From positions 1-60,622 of the forward strand of contig JBMFKI010000006.1 of assembly GCA_049972525.1 (NCBI GenBank): a DNA stretch of 60,622 nt, given 5' to 3'. Position 1 is the stretch's first letter; each line of letters starts with the position of its first letter. The position numbers were made by a program, and so were the translations under genes. The notes beneath the pieces are model-generated. The model worked only from the letters and a program-made list of their open reading frames with translations. It made no database searches and had not been told where the DNA came from. Shown here one piece after another: positions 9,040 through 17,092 of the stretch. Source of the DNA: JAVZLQ01 sp049972525. GTDB lineage: Archaea; Thermoproteota; Bathyarchaeia; Bathyarchaeales; Bathycorpusculaceae.

Positions 9040-10521
9040 GTGGAGATAGTGGGCGAAGATTGCGAGATTATTTTGACTGCGGATCGTACCCTTATGAGTG
9101 ATTATCACCATAATGAATTTGTGGGTTTTGGGACATGTGCGCCTCCTAACGTTATTCCAGACTGGCTTTACGGCTGGTTATTCTTTCCACCCATTAAAAC
9201 GAAGAGCGGAATGCCCGTTGCTGCGCCCTATGGTCTTAGAAAGATTGAAGCTCAACTGCTGATGGAAGGATTTAATGTAGCCACAGTTGACCCAGACCAT
9301 TTAGCGAAATACATTAATAATGCAAAGCTCTTGGGAATCCACGTCATGGATCCTTTCGGTATAGGTCCAGCCTCAAGCACATTCGCAGCCATCTTAAAAA
9401 AGGAGCCCTTTTTGGCGCAGTACTTCCGTAAGCTAGTGGAAAAGCCCGAAATAAAAAGGGCTAAGAGGAATGGCTTGAAAATTATAGTTGGAGGACCAGG
9501 TGTTTGGCAGTTCAAGTATAGACCTGAATTTGTTAAGGAGCATGGGATAGACTGCATAGTTGATGGGGAAGCTGAAAAAGTTATTGGAAAAATCGTTAAA
9601 GCTTGTTTAAATGGTGAAAGTATTCCACAATATTACGAGGTGCCTGTTGAAGAAACTCCAGGTTTGGAGGAGATACCGGAAATTGTGGCGCCTTCAATTA
9701 ATAACTTAGTGGAAATTGGACGCGGTTGCTGTAGAGGATGCAAGTTCTGCAGCGTGACCTTAAGGCCTCTGAGGTGGTATCCTTATGATAAGATTTTGCG
9801 GGAGATAGAGGTGAACAAGAAACTTGGAGGCGGAGTATGTCTCCACGCTGAAGATGTAATGCTTTACGGCTCTAAAAGCACAATTCCAGACGACGAGAAA
9901 CTCATCAAGCTTCATGAGACTGTACTGGCGAAATGCGATGGGATAGGGTGGAGTCACTGCTCGCTGGCGGCAGTAGCATCAAAACCAAAGCTTTTCGCAA
10001 AAATCTCTGAGATTATACTTCAGAAACAGTCATGGTGGGGTGCTGAAGTCGGCATAGAAACTGGCTCGCCGGAACTTGCAAAGAAGATGATGCCTGCAAA
10101 GGCGCATCCATTCAAGCCAGAGGAGTGGCCTGATGTTGTCCGTCAAGGTATGGGGTTGATGCATGACAACAAGCTTGTTCCAGCATGCACATTAATTGTG
10201 GGCGTGCCAGAAGAAACCGAAGAAGACCTAATCAAAACAATAGAGCTGGTGGAGGATCTTAAAGGAGTGAGAAGCCTGATTGTGCCCTTATTTTTTGTTC
10301 CGATGGGTAAGCTGAGGGATGAGGATTGGTTTAAGGAGACGGGAATGAATCAGCTTCACACTGAACTACTGATAAAATGTTTAAAACATGATTTCTACTG
10401 GATAGACAGCTTAATTGACTTGGCCTTTGAAGGAAAATGGTATGCTAAACTCCTCCGCCCATTCTACAGATTGTTTGTCGGAGTAATCAGGTATAAGGCG
10501 AAAAAAGCCGGAATAGGATAA
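9040..10521 (+). CDS. B12-binding-type radical SAM protein (possible lipid-modifying enzyme)
   Basis: 493 residues. Residues about 60-210 form a Rossmann-like cobalamin-binding-type domain (VGGPGVWQF and DGEAEK loops), without a DxHxxG histidine. The radical SAM motif CxxxCxxC is at C230, C234 and C237, within GRGCCRGCKFC, and the barrel has ETGSPEL. Archaeal GDGT ring synthases (GrsA/GrsB) belong to this broad class, and the gene lies tail-to-tail with a tetraether synthase homologue, so an isoprenoid-lipid role is a reasonable hypothesis. I cannot confirm orthology; other methyltransferase-like B12 radical SAM enzymes remain possible. Start is GTG at 9040 after a GGG-rich Shine-Dalgarno. 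Confidence 0.78.
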   Translation: MEIVGEDCEIILTADRTLMSDYHHNEFVGFGTCAPPNVIPDWLYGWLFFPPIKTKSGMPVAAPYGLRKIEAQLLMEGFNVATVDPDHLAKYINNAKLLGIHVMDPFGIGPASSTFAAILKKEPFLAQYFRKLVEKPEIKRAKRNGLKIIVGGPGVWQFKYRPEFVKEHGIDCIVDGEAEKVIGKIVKACLNGESIPQYYEVPVEETPGLEEIPEIVAPSINNLVEIGRGCCRGCKFCSVTLRPLRWYPYDKILREIEVNKKLGGGVCLHAEDVMLYGSKSTIPDDEKLIKLHETVLAKCDGIGWSHCSLAAVASKPKLFAKISEIILQKQSWWGAEVGIETGSPELAKKMMPAKAHPFKPEEWPDVVRQGMGLMHDNKLVPACTLIVGVPEETEEDLIKTIELVEDLKGVRSLIVPLFFVPMGKLRDEDWFKETGMNQLHTELLIKCLKHDFYWIDSLIDLAFEGKWYAKLLRPFYRLFVGVIRYKAKKAGIG

Positions 10522-10732
10522 GGCATATGTAAGGTAAAACCATGCAGGCTGATCTCATCGAGAACATCTTGTTCTTTGTTACCATGAATCCTTAGCTGAA
10601 AAGCGCTCATAAGCCGATTTGATATGGAATGCCCAGAAGATGGAAACGTTAAAGTGCCAGAAATCGGATGCATTCGCAATAAACTTAAATTGCGAACAAA
10701 CAGCGGTCAAGTTTGCTTAATCAAATGGTTGC

Positions 10733-12262
10733 TTATGCTGGTTCATTAATCTTTTTTCCGATTTTGCTGGTCCATTCATCGATTGAAGTTGCGAATTGTT
10801 TTTCTATATTGGTTCTGTATAGGCTGTTGTATGTGCAGAAGGATCTGACCTTTCCGTCTGGAGTGGCGTAGTGGATTGCGCATTTCTGTACTCGGTCTAG
10901 GTCCATGTTCCAGACATCTTGGAAGTGCATGATTCCTATCATCACCATTTTATACATGAGCTCGCCTAAAGCTTCATAGCTACCCTTCGTTATAACATTT
11001 CTGATTAGGCTTCGAATAAGCCCCGATTTCACTAAGGGTAAGAGCTTTAGAAGTTCCATTTTAGCCCTTGTCTTCTTTCCTTTAAAACCCATATAGTATA
11101 CTTCCCAAAATGTTTCTGCGAATTTATCTACATCAACAACTTTTGTTATGGGCTTATAGGAACCATCCTCCTCCACGACTACGAAAGTGGCGGCGCCACA
11201 CATGGGATGCATAGTGAACTCTGGATAAGTTCTACTCTTCAGAATTTCCATTCCCTTAGAAACTGGAACAGGCCAGTTGACGGGCCTCCAGTCCCAGCGT
11301 GTAACTGCTCCTTGAGTCTGCTCCTCTATAAGTTTGATGGCATCAGGTATTGTAATGCGCATTTTCCTCATCTGCTCTTTTCTAGCTCTTCCAGCCATAG
11401 AAATTGGCTGAATGTTAACACATCTGATAACATCCTTGTTCTTAACTGCATAGTCAATTATGCTGCCTAAATCCTTGTCATTTACATCCTTTGCCAGAGT
11501 TACAACCAAAACTATAGATTTTAGGCCTATTTCCCTAGCGTTTTTGACGACCTTTTCCTTAATTGGAACGAGGTCTGCTCTTCCCCTCAGTTTTTTATAT
11601 ATTTCTTCTCTTAAACCGTCAAACTGTAAATAAAGCGTGTCCATTCCTGCCTCTCTCAGCGTTCTGAAATATTCTATGTCTTCAGCTAAGCGGAGCCCAT
11701 TACTGTTTACCTCAACATGCGTTATTCCAGCTTTTTTCGCTTCTCTTATTAGATCTGATAGGTCATTTCTTAGGGTGGGCTCGCCTCCACTAAATTGCAA
11801 AGCGTTACAAGCCCAGGGCTTATTGTTTCTAAGGTTTCTAATCATCGCGACTATCTGGTCATATGATGGCTCGTAAACGTAGTTTGCAGCTCCAGCATAG
11901 GCGAAGCATATTGGACAGGTCATATTACACCTGTTTGTGACATCGATTATTCCAAGAACTGTATGTGTTTTGTGTTGTGGACATAAGCCGCAATCGTAGG
12001 GGCATCCATTCGCAATTTCCGTATGCGGATTTTCTAATCCATCGCCAACATATTTGGCTGTGTACCAGTTCTTGAAGAACCACTTATAGAGTTCAGCGTC
12101 CCCCCAATAAACATCATTAAAATTTCCATGTTCAGGGCATGTTTTCTCAAGATAGATAACTCCGTCTTCCTCATAAATCCTCATAGGGACTCTTCTTTGA
12201 CAGACGGGGCAAATGCTCGCTGAGTACATCTCAAACTTTTCTTGTTCTTTAATCTCTGACAT
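10733..12262 (-). CDS. tes: Tetraether lipid synthase (Tes) homologue, radical SAM
   Basis: 509 residues, matching the Tes family (MJ0619 type), which joins two archaeol chains by C-C bonds to make GDGT membrane lipids. Cys clusters are in the expected order: a rubredoxin-like N-terminal set (C18, C21, C42), an extra cluster motif at C87, C91 and C94, then the radical SAM motif CxxxCxxC at C112, C116 and C119. GGEPTLR and VEVNSNG follow in the barrel. The long C-terminal part contains a hydrophobic, basic segment (about 395-440) that could contact the membrane. Monocistronic, convergent with the B12-type radical SAM gene. Other Tes-like paralogues exist in archaea, so the exact reaction is inferred. 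Confidence 0.83.
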   Translation of the reverse strand: MSEIKEQEKFEMYSASICPVCQRRVPMRIYEEDGVIYLEKTCPEHGNFNDVYWGDAELYKWFFKNWYTAKYVGDGLENPHTEIANGCPYDCGLCPQHKTHTVLGIIDVTNRCNMTCPICFAYAGAANYVYEPSYDQIVAMIRNLRNNKPWACNALQFSGGEPTLRNDLSDLIREAKKAGITHVEVNSNGLRLAEDIEYFRTLREAGMDTLYLQFDGLREEIYKKLRGRADLVPIKEKVVKNAREIGLKSIVLVVTLAKDVNDKDLGSIIDYAVKNKDVIRCVNIQPISMAGRARKEQMRKMRITIPDAIKLIEEQTQGAVTRWDWRPVNWPVPVSKGMEILKSRTYPEFTMHPMCGAATFVVVEEDGSYKPITKVVDVDKFAETFWEVYYMGFKGKKTRAKMELLKLLPLVKSGLIRSLIRNVITKGSYEALGELMYKMVMIGIMHFQDVWNMDLDRVQKCAIHYATPDGKVRSFCTYNSLYRTNIEKQFATSIDEWTSKIGKKINEPA

Positions 12263-12401
12263 ACTAATAATTCTTCCTTGAAAGGGCTATATTAGGTAAA
12301 ACTTAACCGCTATTAACTTTTTTCTCTAAATTATGCGTTTGATACATCTTCGTGAATTTGTTGACATAGATAAACTTCGCTTTATAGAAAGAGAGAAGAC
12401 A

Positions 12402-12721
12402 GTGGGGCTGGCGTGTTGGCTATAACCCGCCTTCTGTTTTGGTGGCATTCGACTAATCGGGCTACCCGCGCCTTGGGTAGATTCCTCATCAGCGTCTGTT
12501 TGCCCTTTCCACTTGCAGGACGGCCGTTTCACCGTTTCCACTCAGCATTCTCGACAACTTAGCATGCCTCATTGGCATTTGCTGGTGGACGTTTCGTTTC
12601 TGCTCCGTTGCCAAGGCTCTCGCCTTACACCCTTGCGGGCGTTGCAACTCTACATGTGGGCGGAGTTTCCTCAAGCCTCGCTGAGGAGGCTCGAAAGCCA
12701 CCCGCCAACTCGCCAGCCCAA
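12402..12721 (-). ncRNA. rnpB: RNase P RNA
   Basis: Catalytic RNA of RNase P, which matures tRNA 5' ends. On the minus strand the 5' end begins GGGCTGGCG (near 12721) and pairs with CGCCAGCCC at the 3' end (near 12404) to form P1. Conserved core segments are visible: GAGGAAACTCCGCCC after the first helices, the CAAGGGTGTAAGGCGAG region, GTGGAAACGGTGAAACGG, and near the 3' end CCCGATTAGTCGAATGCC. Boundaries are set from P1. Apparent reading frames across it on both strands are spurious. It lies between tes and an AK6-type kinase gene. Confidence 0.93.
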
Positions 12722-12812
12722 GAGTGTATGGGTGAAGGTGTGCAATAAGAATTTTGGAAATACCTTATTATGCTGTTTGCCCTTTCAATGGAGTGTGATA
12801 GGTGGTTAGTGA

Positions 12813-13397
12813 ATGTCTAAACGTGTTATCTTGTTGACTGGGGTGCCATGTGTGGGTAAAACATCCGTTGCGCGTTTGCTTGTATCTAGGCTTGATGCGT
12901 TGTATGTTAATTTGACAGAGTTGGCTGTTAATGAAAATCTAATTTTAGGTAGAGATGAACTGCGTGGTTCTATAATAGTCGATGAGGGTCGTATGCGGCG
13001 TAAAATCTCTGAGATTATTGAGGAATCCAGCAAGGATGTGGTTGTTGATGGACATTATGTTGCTTCTGTTGTTCCTAAAAGGTTTGTGATGTACGTGTTT
13101 GTTTTAAGACGGAATCCTGTTGAGTTGAAGATTTTTATGGAGAAAGCTGGTTTTTCTGGGCGTAAGTTGTGGGAGAATTTGGCTTCTGAGATTTTGGATG
13201 TTTGTTTGGTTGATGCTTTGAGGGTTTATGGAAAGGGAAGGGTTTGTGAGCTGGATGTTACTGGTAAAAGTGTTGAAGAGGTTGTTTGTGAGATTTTGAA
13301 TGTTTTAGCTGGACATTTTAAGTGTCGTGTGGGTGTTGTTGATTGGCTTGGCATATTGGAAAGTGAAGGCTTATTAGATAAGTATCTGAAGATTTGA
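12813..13397 (+). CDS. Fap7/AK6-type adenylate kinase family NTPase
   Basis: 194 residues. N-terminal Walker A GVPCVGKTS (about residues 10-18), an NMP-binding-type region with the DGHYVA motif around residue 80, and a short lid. This matches archaeal AK6/Fap7 proteins, which have adenylate-kinase or ATPase activity and, in yeast and archaea, assist small-subunit ribosome maturation with uS11. The codon usage is noticeably T- and G-rich compared with neighbours. It follows rnpB by about 90 bases on the opposite strand. Confidence 0.82.
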   Translation: MSKRVILLTGVPCVGKTSVARLLVSRLDALYVNLTELAVNENLILGRDELRGSIIVDEGRMRRKISEIIEESSKDVVVDGHYVASVVPKRFVMYVFVLRRNPVELKIFMEKAGFSGRKLWENLASEILDVCLVDALRVYGKGRVCELDVTGKSVEEVVCEILNVLAGHFKCRVGVVDWLGILESEGLLDKYLKI

Positions 13398-13406
13398 TGA
13401 CGCGTG

Positions 13407-13775
13407 TTACCTCAAGCTTGTGAGTATCTGCTTTTTTGTTAAGAGTGTGACTTTTCTTCTGTTTGCATATGCCTTTGCGTGGTCGCTGAAGTTTTCTCCT
13501 ATCAGTATCGGATTTGAGAGATCTGCGTCCTCGGATGCCTTGTCAAGGTTTATGACAACATTGATTCCTATTGTTCTATTCCAGTCTTTTACCCAGACTC
13601 CCTGCGCTGTTCGTCCTTTCTGAACTATTAGGTCGAATTTTCTTAAAACGCCTGTTCTTCCCTCAAGAACGGTTTTTTCTTGTTCTATTTTGTAGCCTTC
13701 CTTTTTTAGGTATTTTATCGCCAAATTCAGCAGGTTTGTTGAGCTCTTTGTTTCTTTCTGTTCTTCTGTGTTCAT
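13407..13775 (-). CDS. Predicted restriction-endonuclease-like (PD-(D/E)xK fold) protein
   Basis: 122 residues. A basic helix (LAIKYLKKEGYKI) precedes the core KFDLIVQKG, then GVWVKDWNR, then a LTKKQI tail. The Asp of FDLIV and the VKDW strand resemble the active-site arrangement of archaeal Mrr/Holliday-resolvase-like nucleases, although the usual acidic residue before the catalytic Lys is replaced by Val. It could be a repair or recombination nuclease or an inactive relative. No methyltransferase partner is adjacent, so it is not part of a restriction system here. Convergent with the AK6-type gene. Confidence 0.6.
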   Translation of the reverse strand: MNTEEQKETKSSTNLLNLAIKYLKKEGYKIEQEKTVLEGRTGVLRKFDLIVQKGRTAQGVWVKDWNRTIGINVVINLDKASEDADLSNPILIGENFSDHAKAYANRRKVTLLTKKQILTSLR

Positions 13776-13845
13776 AGGGTTGTCACGAACACTAACCGTT
13801 ATTTAGTAGATTGTGGAAAAGGTTTTCGGATGGGTGTACGCATTT

Positions 13846-14064
13846 ATGTCTTTCTTTGTTGTTGTCTGCGGCAAATGCGGTGGTCTTTTGTTGGCTAAGG
13901 CTGAGCAGAAAACTAGAACTTGCCCTTACTGCGGCTTCAGAGTTGATGTGTGCACGGCGAAGAAGTTGGGTTCAGCAAGAACCGCTTATGAGGCGTCGGA
14001 GCTGTTGCGAAGTCTGAAGAAAGATTACTCTGCTGGGAAGCGTTGTTCTGTTAGGCGTTTTTAA
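13846..14064 (+). CDS. Small zinc-binding protein (DUF1922-like)
   Basis: About 72 residues from the ATG at 13846; an upstream GTG at 13813 would add 11 residues. Two CxxC motifs (CGKC and CPYC) form a zinc ribbon at the N-terminus, followed by a helix ending in a KRCSVRRF tail. The pattern matches a short archaeal family annotated DUF1922 whose function is unknown. A single gene between the nuclease-like gene and the tRNA thiolase. Confidence 0.65.
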   Translation: MSFFVVVCGKCGGLLLAKAEQKTRTCPYCGFRVDVCTAKKLGSARTAYEASELLRSLKKDYSAGKRCSVRRF

Positions 14065-14146
14065 GCCCATGAACATTTTCTATGGATGCAATTGGGCTTA
14101 AAACCGTTACTGAAGATAAAGGCGAAATTAGAGTTGGTATGAGAGA

Positions 14147-15082
14147 CTAGCCTAACTCCTTAAGCAATTGGCATGCTTTGCATATTTTTTCGGTTGTTGG
14201 TTCTCCGCATTCCATGCATTCTTTTACCTTCTCTTCTTTTGAGATTTTTTCCAGTGCGGGGCGAATTTTTTCTATGGACCTAAATATTGTGAATTTTATT
14301 CCAGCGTGTTTTTCTTCTATTCTGTTGAGCATTATCCTTATGTCGTTTCTCAATGCTTCTTGTGCATATGGACATGGGCTGCTTTGGAAGCGTATTTTTT
14401 TGATATACGCGTATAGCGCTGTTTCTTTCTCCGGGATTTCGCAGAACGGCTTAACCTTCTGCACGAGTTTTGGGTGTTTTTCTGTTACTGGTTTTTCGCG
14501 TGCCGTCCGCAGCATGTCACCGTGAAGAATGTTCAGTAAAATTGTCTGTGTTTCGTCATCTAACGTGTGGGCTGTTGCAATTTTGTCAGCGTTTAGTTCT
14601 CTTGCAGCCGTGTTCAGCGCCTTTCTTCGTAGAACTCCACAGTAGGAGCAAGGCGTCAGCTCGCTTTTGTTTTTCACTTTTCTCTCAACGATTTCGTCTA
14701 GCGTATGACCATAAAGTTCTTTGAATGAGATGATTCTGTGTTCTATTCCAAGTTTTTCACAGTTTTCAGCTGCTATTTTTAGGGCTTCATCCCTATAGCC
14801 TTTTATTCCCTCATCAACAGTGACTGCCACAAGCGAAGCCTTTGGGTAGTCGCGTTCTATTTTTGCAAGAATATGCAGTAGGCTTACGCTGTCTTTTCCC
14901 CCTGAAACAGCTACTGCTATTCTGTCATCAAAATCAAACATTTTGTATTTTGCTATTGTTGCCCTAACCTTTTGTTCAATGGATTCCGCGAAACATTTCT
15001 TGCATAGTTTCTCCCCAGAGTATTTTCTGAAAAAGAATGCCTCTTTGCTCTTGCAGGAACTGCAGATGGCGACTGACTCCAT
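14147..15082 (-). CDS. ncsA: tRNA 2-thiolation enzyme, NcsA/TtuA family (TIGR00269)
   Basis: 311 residues. PP-loop ATP pyrophosphatase motif AVSGGKDSVSLL (about residues 57-68) adenylates the target uridine. N-terminal (CSSC, CKKC) and C-terminal (CMEC, CKAC) zinc knuckles frame the core, and internal Cys residues in CSYCG and SSPCPY supply the catalytic [4Fe-4S] or thiol site. Family members use a sulfur carrier to make 2-thiouridine at position 34 (NcsA/Ncs6) or 54 (TtuA); sequence alone does not separate the two. Convergent gene order, start ATG at 15082. Confidence 0.87.
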   Translation of the reverse strand: MESVAICSSCKSKEAFFFRKYSGEKLCKKCFAESIEQKVRATIAKYKMFDFDDRIAVAVSGGKDSVSLLHILAKIERDYPKASLVAVTVDEGIKGYRDEALKIAAENCEKLGIEHRIISFKELYGHTLDEIVERKVKNKSELTPCSYCGVLRRKALNTAARELNADKIATAHTLDDETQTILLNILHGDMLRTAREKPVTEKHPKLVQKVKPFCEIPEKETALYAYIKKIRFQSSPCPYAQEALRNDIRIMLNRIEEKHAGIKFTIFRSIEKIRPALEKISKEEKVKECMECGEPTTEKICKACQLLKELG

Positions 15083-15163
15083 TTTCCGTCACGTTGTTAC
15101 CGTTTTCTGGAATTACTAAAATAGCCTCTCGTACAATAGTCTTTTGAAAGTGGGAACAGCGTT

Positions 15164-15874
15164 ATGGCTAAGAAGCCTGAAAGGCGTTTGGAGCACCGTG
15201 AAGTGGTGTACGATGCAGAAAGGTGGTTTTTATTAAAGGAGTTTAGGGAGAGAGCTACGCGAATAATGGCGGCTTTGCGGAGTTTCAATTTAAGCCCCAT
15301 TGTGCATGGAAGCGTCGCAAGGGGCGATGTAAACAGGAAAAGTGACATAGACGTTTTCATACCGTCCCCGCCCTCTTCTTTTATGGTGGAAACAGCCCTT
15401 GAAAGGGCTGGAATACGGTTTAATAGGCGATTAGTTGTTCAAGCAACTCCGGCATATGCTATGAAAGCTTACATCGAGATAGATCAGAATACAAGTGTTT
15501 CATTTCCGTTAATGAAGATGCGTAAGGTTGAAAGGGAATTTTACAAGTTTGGTGGTGAAGCTACACTTGAAGATTTGAATGTTAATTTGCGCGTTGCTGG
15601 TGTTGATAAAAGGCTTATGCTTATAGAGCCTACGGAAAGGGGACACGTTGAAAGCTCAGTTGTTGGGCGTGAAGATTATGTTGCTAAACTTTTGGGAATA
15701 TCCATTGAGACGGTTTTGGATCGTGTTCACGCTCTTCTCCGAAGGGATAATGTTGGGAGAACTGGAGTCTTCATAGAAAAGGAGCTTGATAGCAGCGAAA
15801 CTTTTGAAATGGTGTTGAAAAATCTTGCGGAGCAGAATCCTGCTGTTCGCAGACGTTTAATGATGCTTGGTTAG
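15164..15874 (+). CDS. Predicted nucleotidyltransferase (COG1665-like, archaeal)
   Basis: 236 residues. A minimal nucleotidyltransferase core is visible at HGSVARGDVNRKSDIDVFI (about residues 47-65), the GS and DxD motif of the Pol-beta fold. The remainder is mostly conserved alpha/beta sequence including EPTERGHVESSVVGRE. Archaea-specific conserved family; substrate unknown. Ends with a 4-base overlap against the convergent pelota gene. It is unrelated in sequence outside the catalytic motif to the nucleotidyltransferase-like genes at 33267 and 37969. Confidence 0.78.
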   Translation: MAKKPERRLEHREVVYDAERWFLLKEFRERATRIMAALRSFNLSPIVHGSVARGDVNRKSDIDVFIPSPPSSFMVETALERAGIRFNRRLVVQATPAYAMKAYIEIDQNTSVSFPLMKMRKVEREFYKFGGEATLEDLNVNLRVAGVDKRLMLIEPTERGHVESSVVGREDYVAKLLGISIETVLDRVHALLRRDNVGRTGVFIEKELDSSETFEMVLKNLAEQNPAVRRRLMMLG

Positions 15875-16950
15875 TTGGGCAGTGGAAAACGTAGCAGCGC
15901 GGCTATTCCGCCTAGAGCTATAAGTTTTGCGCCAGCCTCATGCTCTGTGCTTATAACAATTATGTTTCCGCCTTTCTGTTCAACTTTTTTCATCAAGTTT
16001 TCCATTTGTAGACGCGACTCATCCGTGGCTTCGCGCAGCATGATATCTGCTAGAATGAGCTTTTCAACTGCGCCAAACTCCACAGCCTTTTCAACTTCTG
16101 TAACTCCGTAACTGACTGTTCGTTCACCTTTTCCGAGTCTCTTCAAAACTTCTTCAATAATCTCCGCTTCTTTAGCGATTCGCTGTTGCATCATAGTTTT
16201 TTGCAGTATGCCTGACCGCAGAGCTTCGTATATTCCGGCGACGCCGCTGTTGTTTACGCTCTTCACGTCCACGACATACTTGGCGATTTCAGCATCTTCT
16301 GCTTCCAAGAATTTTGCAAAGTTGCTTTTTACAAAGCCGACGCCTATGATTGCTATTGGCGAACGTGTAGTCATCCAAACTTGCCTGAGGCTTTCAAGTA
16401 CCTTCTTAAAGTATTCTTTTGTTGCTTCTGTCCGTTTTTCTGCTTCAAGTTTTCCTGGAAGTTTGATGTTTTCTTCGATTTTTACTTCTACGCTGTACTG
16501 TGTTGTAGTGGCTATGGCGTAAGCCTCATCGTCTATTGCGACAATTATTATGGGTTTTTCAGATGTTTTACTTGCTCTTTCTAAACGCTCAACTTGATGT
16601 TTGGCCCACTCTTTTTTGACGATGGTTATTGGCGTATTCAACGTTATGTTTAACGTGTGATGGGCGCCTGTTGGAACTATTTCCGGCGCCTCACATATTG
16701 TTCCATGAATCCGAAGTCTGCCTAAAAGCTTGTCCCAAGTTACACTTTCAACTTTAACGCCTAGAAAAACTGATACGCGTTCTCCACGTTTTGGTCTTGC
16801 ATATTTTTCATCCGGCTTTATTTCTCTTGAAGTGTAGGCGTAAACCTCATCGTTTTTGTAAATTATGTTGTATAGGTGCCAAAAGTCGTCGAGGGTTTCT
16901 GGGATAACCTTAACAAATCCCTTTTTTAGGTTCATCTCCAAGATTTTCAA
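15871..16950 (-). CDS. pelA: mRNA surveillance protein Pelota (Dom34)
   Basis: 359 residues, full length for archaeal Pelota. The N-terminal Sm-like domain (about 1-130) begins MKILEMNLKKG and contains PDEKYARPKRGERVSV; the central eRF1-2-like domain has IAIIGVGFVK near residue 200; the C-terminal domain resembles an L30e fold (ISTEHEAGAKLIALGGIAALLRF). With aEF1-alpha it releases stalled ribosomes. It lacks the GGQ motif, as expected for Pelota rather than aRF1. Divergent from polB. Confidence 0.94.
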   Translation of the reverse strand: MKILEMNLKKGFVKVIPETLDDFWHLYNIIYKNDEVYAYTSREIKPDEKYARPKRGERVSVFLGVKVESVTWDKLLGRLRIHGTICEAPEIVPTGAHHTLNITLNTPITIVKKEWAKHQVERLERASKTSEKPIIIVAIDDEAYAIATTTQYSVEVKIEENIKLPGKLEAEKRTEATKEYFKKVLESLRQVWMTTRSPIAIIGVGFVKSNFAKFLEAEDAEIAKYVVDVKSVNNSGVAGIYEALRSGILQKTMMQQRIAKEAEIIEEVLKRLGKGERTVSYGVTEVEKAVEFGAVEKLILADIMLREATDESRLQMENLMKKVEQKGGNIIVISTEHEAGAKLIALGGIAALLRFPLPN

Positions 16951-17004
16951 AATCCTTTTTCCTCTTTCATGCGCATTTGTGAAATAGGCATCAGTTACTG
17001 TTAT

Positions 17005-17065
17005 AAGTGTTAAATATAGATGTAGCGGGTGTGCTCTCTAAAAAATGTTAAAAGAGGCTTTTATC
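17005..17065 (+). promoter_or_regulatory. Promoter region between pelA and polB
   Basis: The 142-base divergent spacer has two AT-rich archaeal TATA-like elements on this strand: TTAAATATAG at 17010-17019 and CTTTTATCC near 17056. The second is about 35 bases before the polB GTG and would give an almost leaderless transcript. The choice between them cannot be made from sequence. Confidence 0.35.
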
Positions 17066-17092
17066 CACTAATTTATTTTGAAGTGGTGAGCA

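Noticed and set aside
12489..12809. Open frames on both strands between tes and the AK6-type gene
   Set aside because: They cross the RNase P RNA, which explains the conservation-like sequence; no protein signature is present.
13407..13775. Restriction-modification system
   Set aside because: The nuclease-like protein has no methyltransferase or specificity partner nearby and its active site is incomplete.
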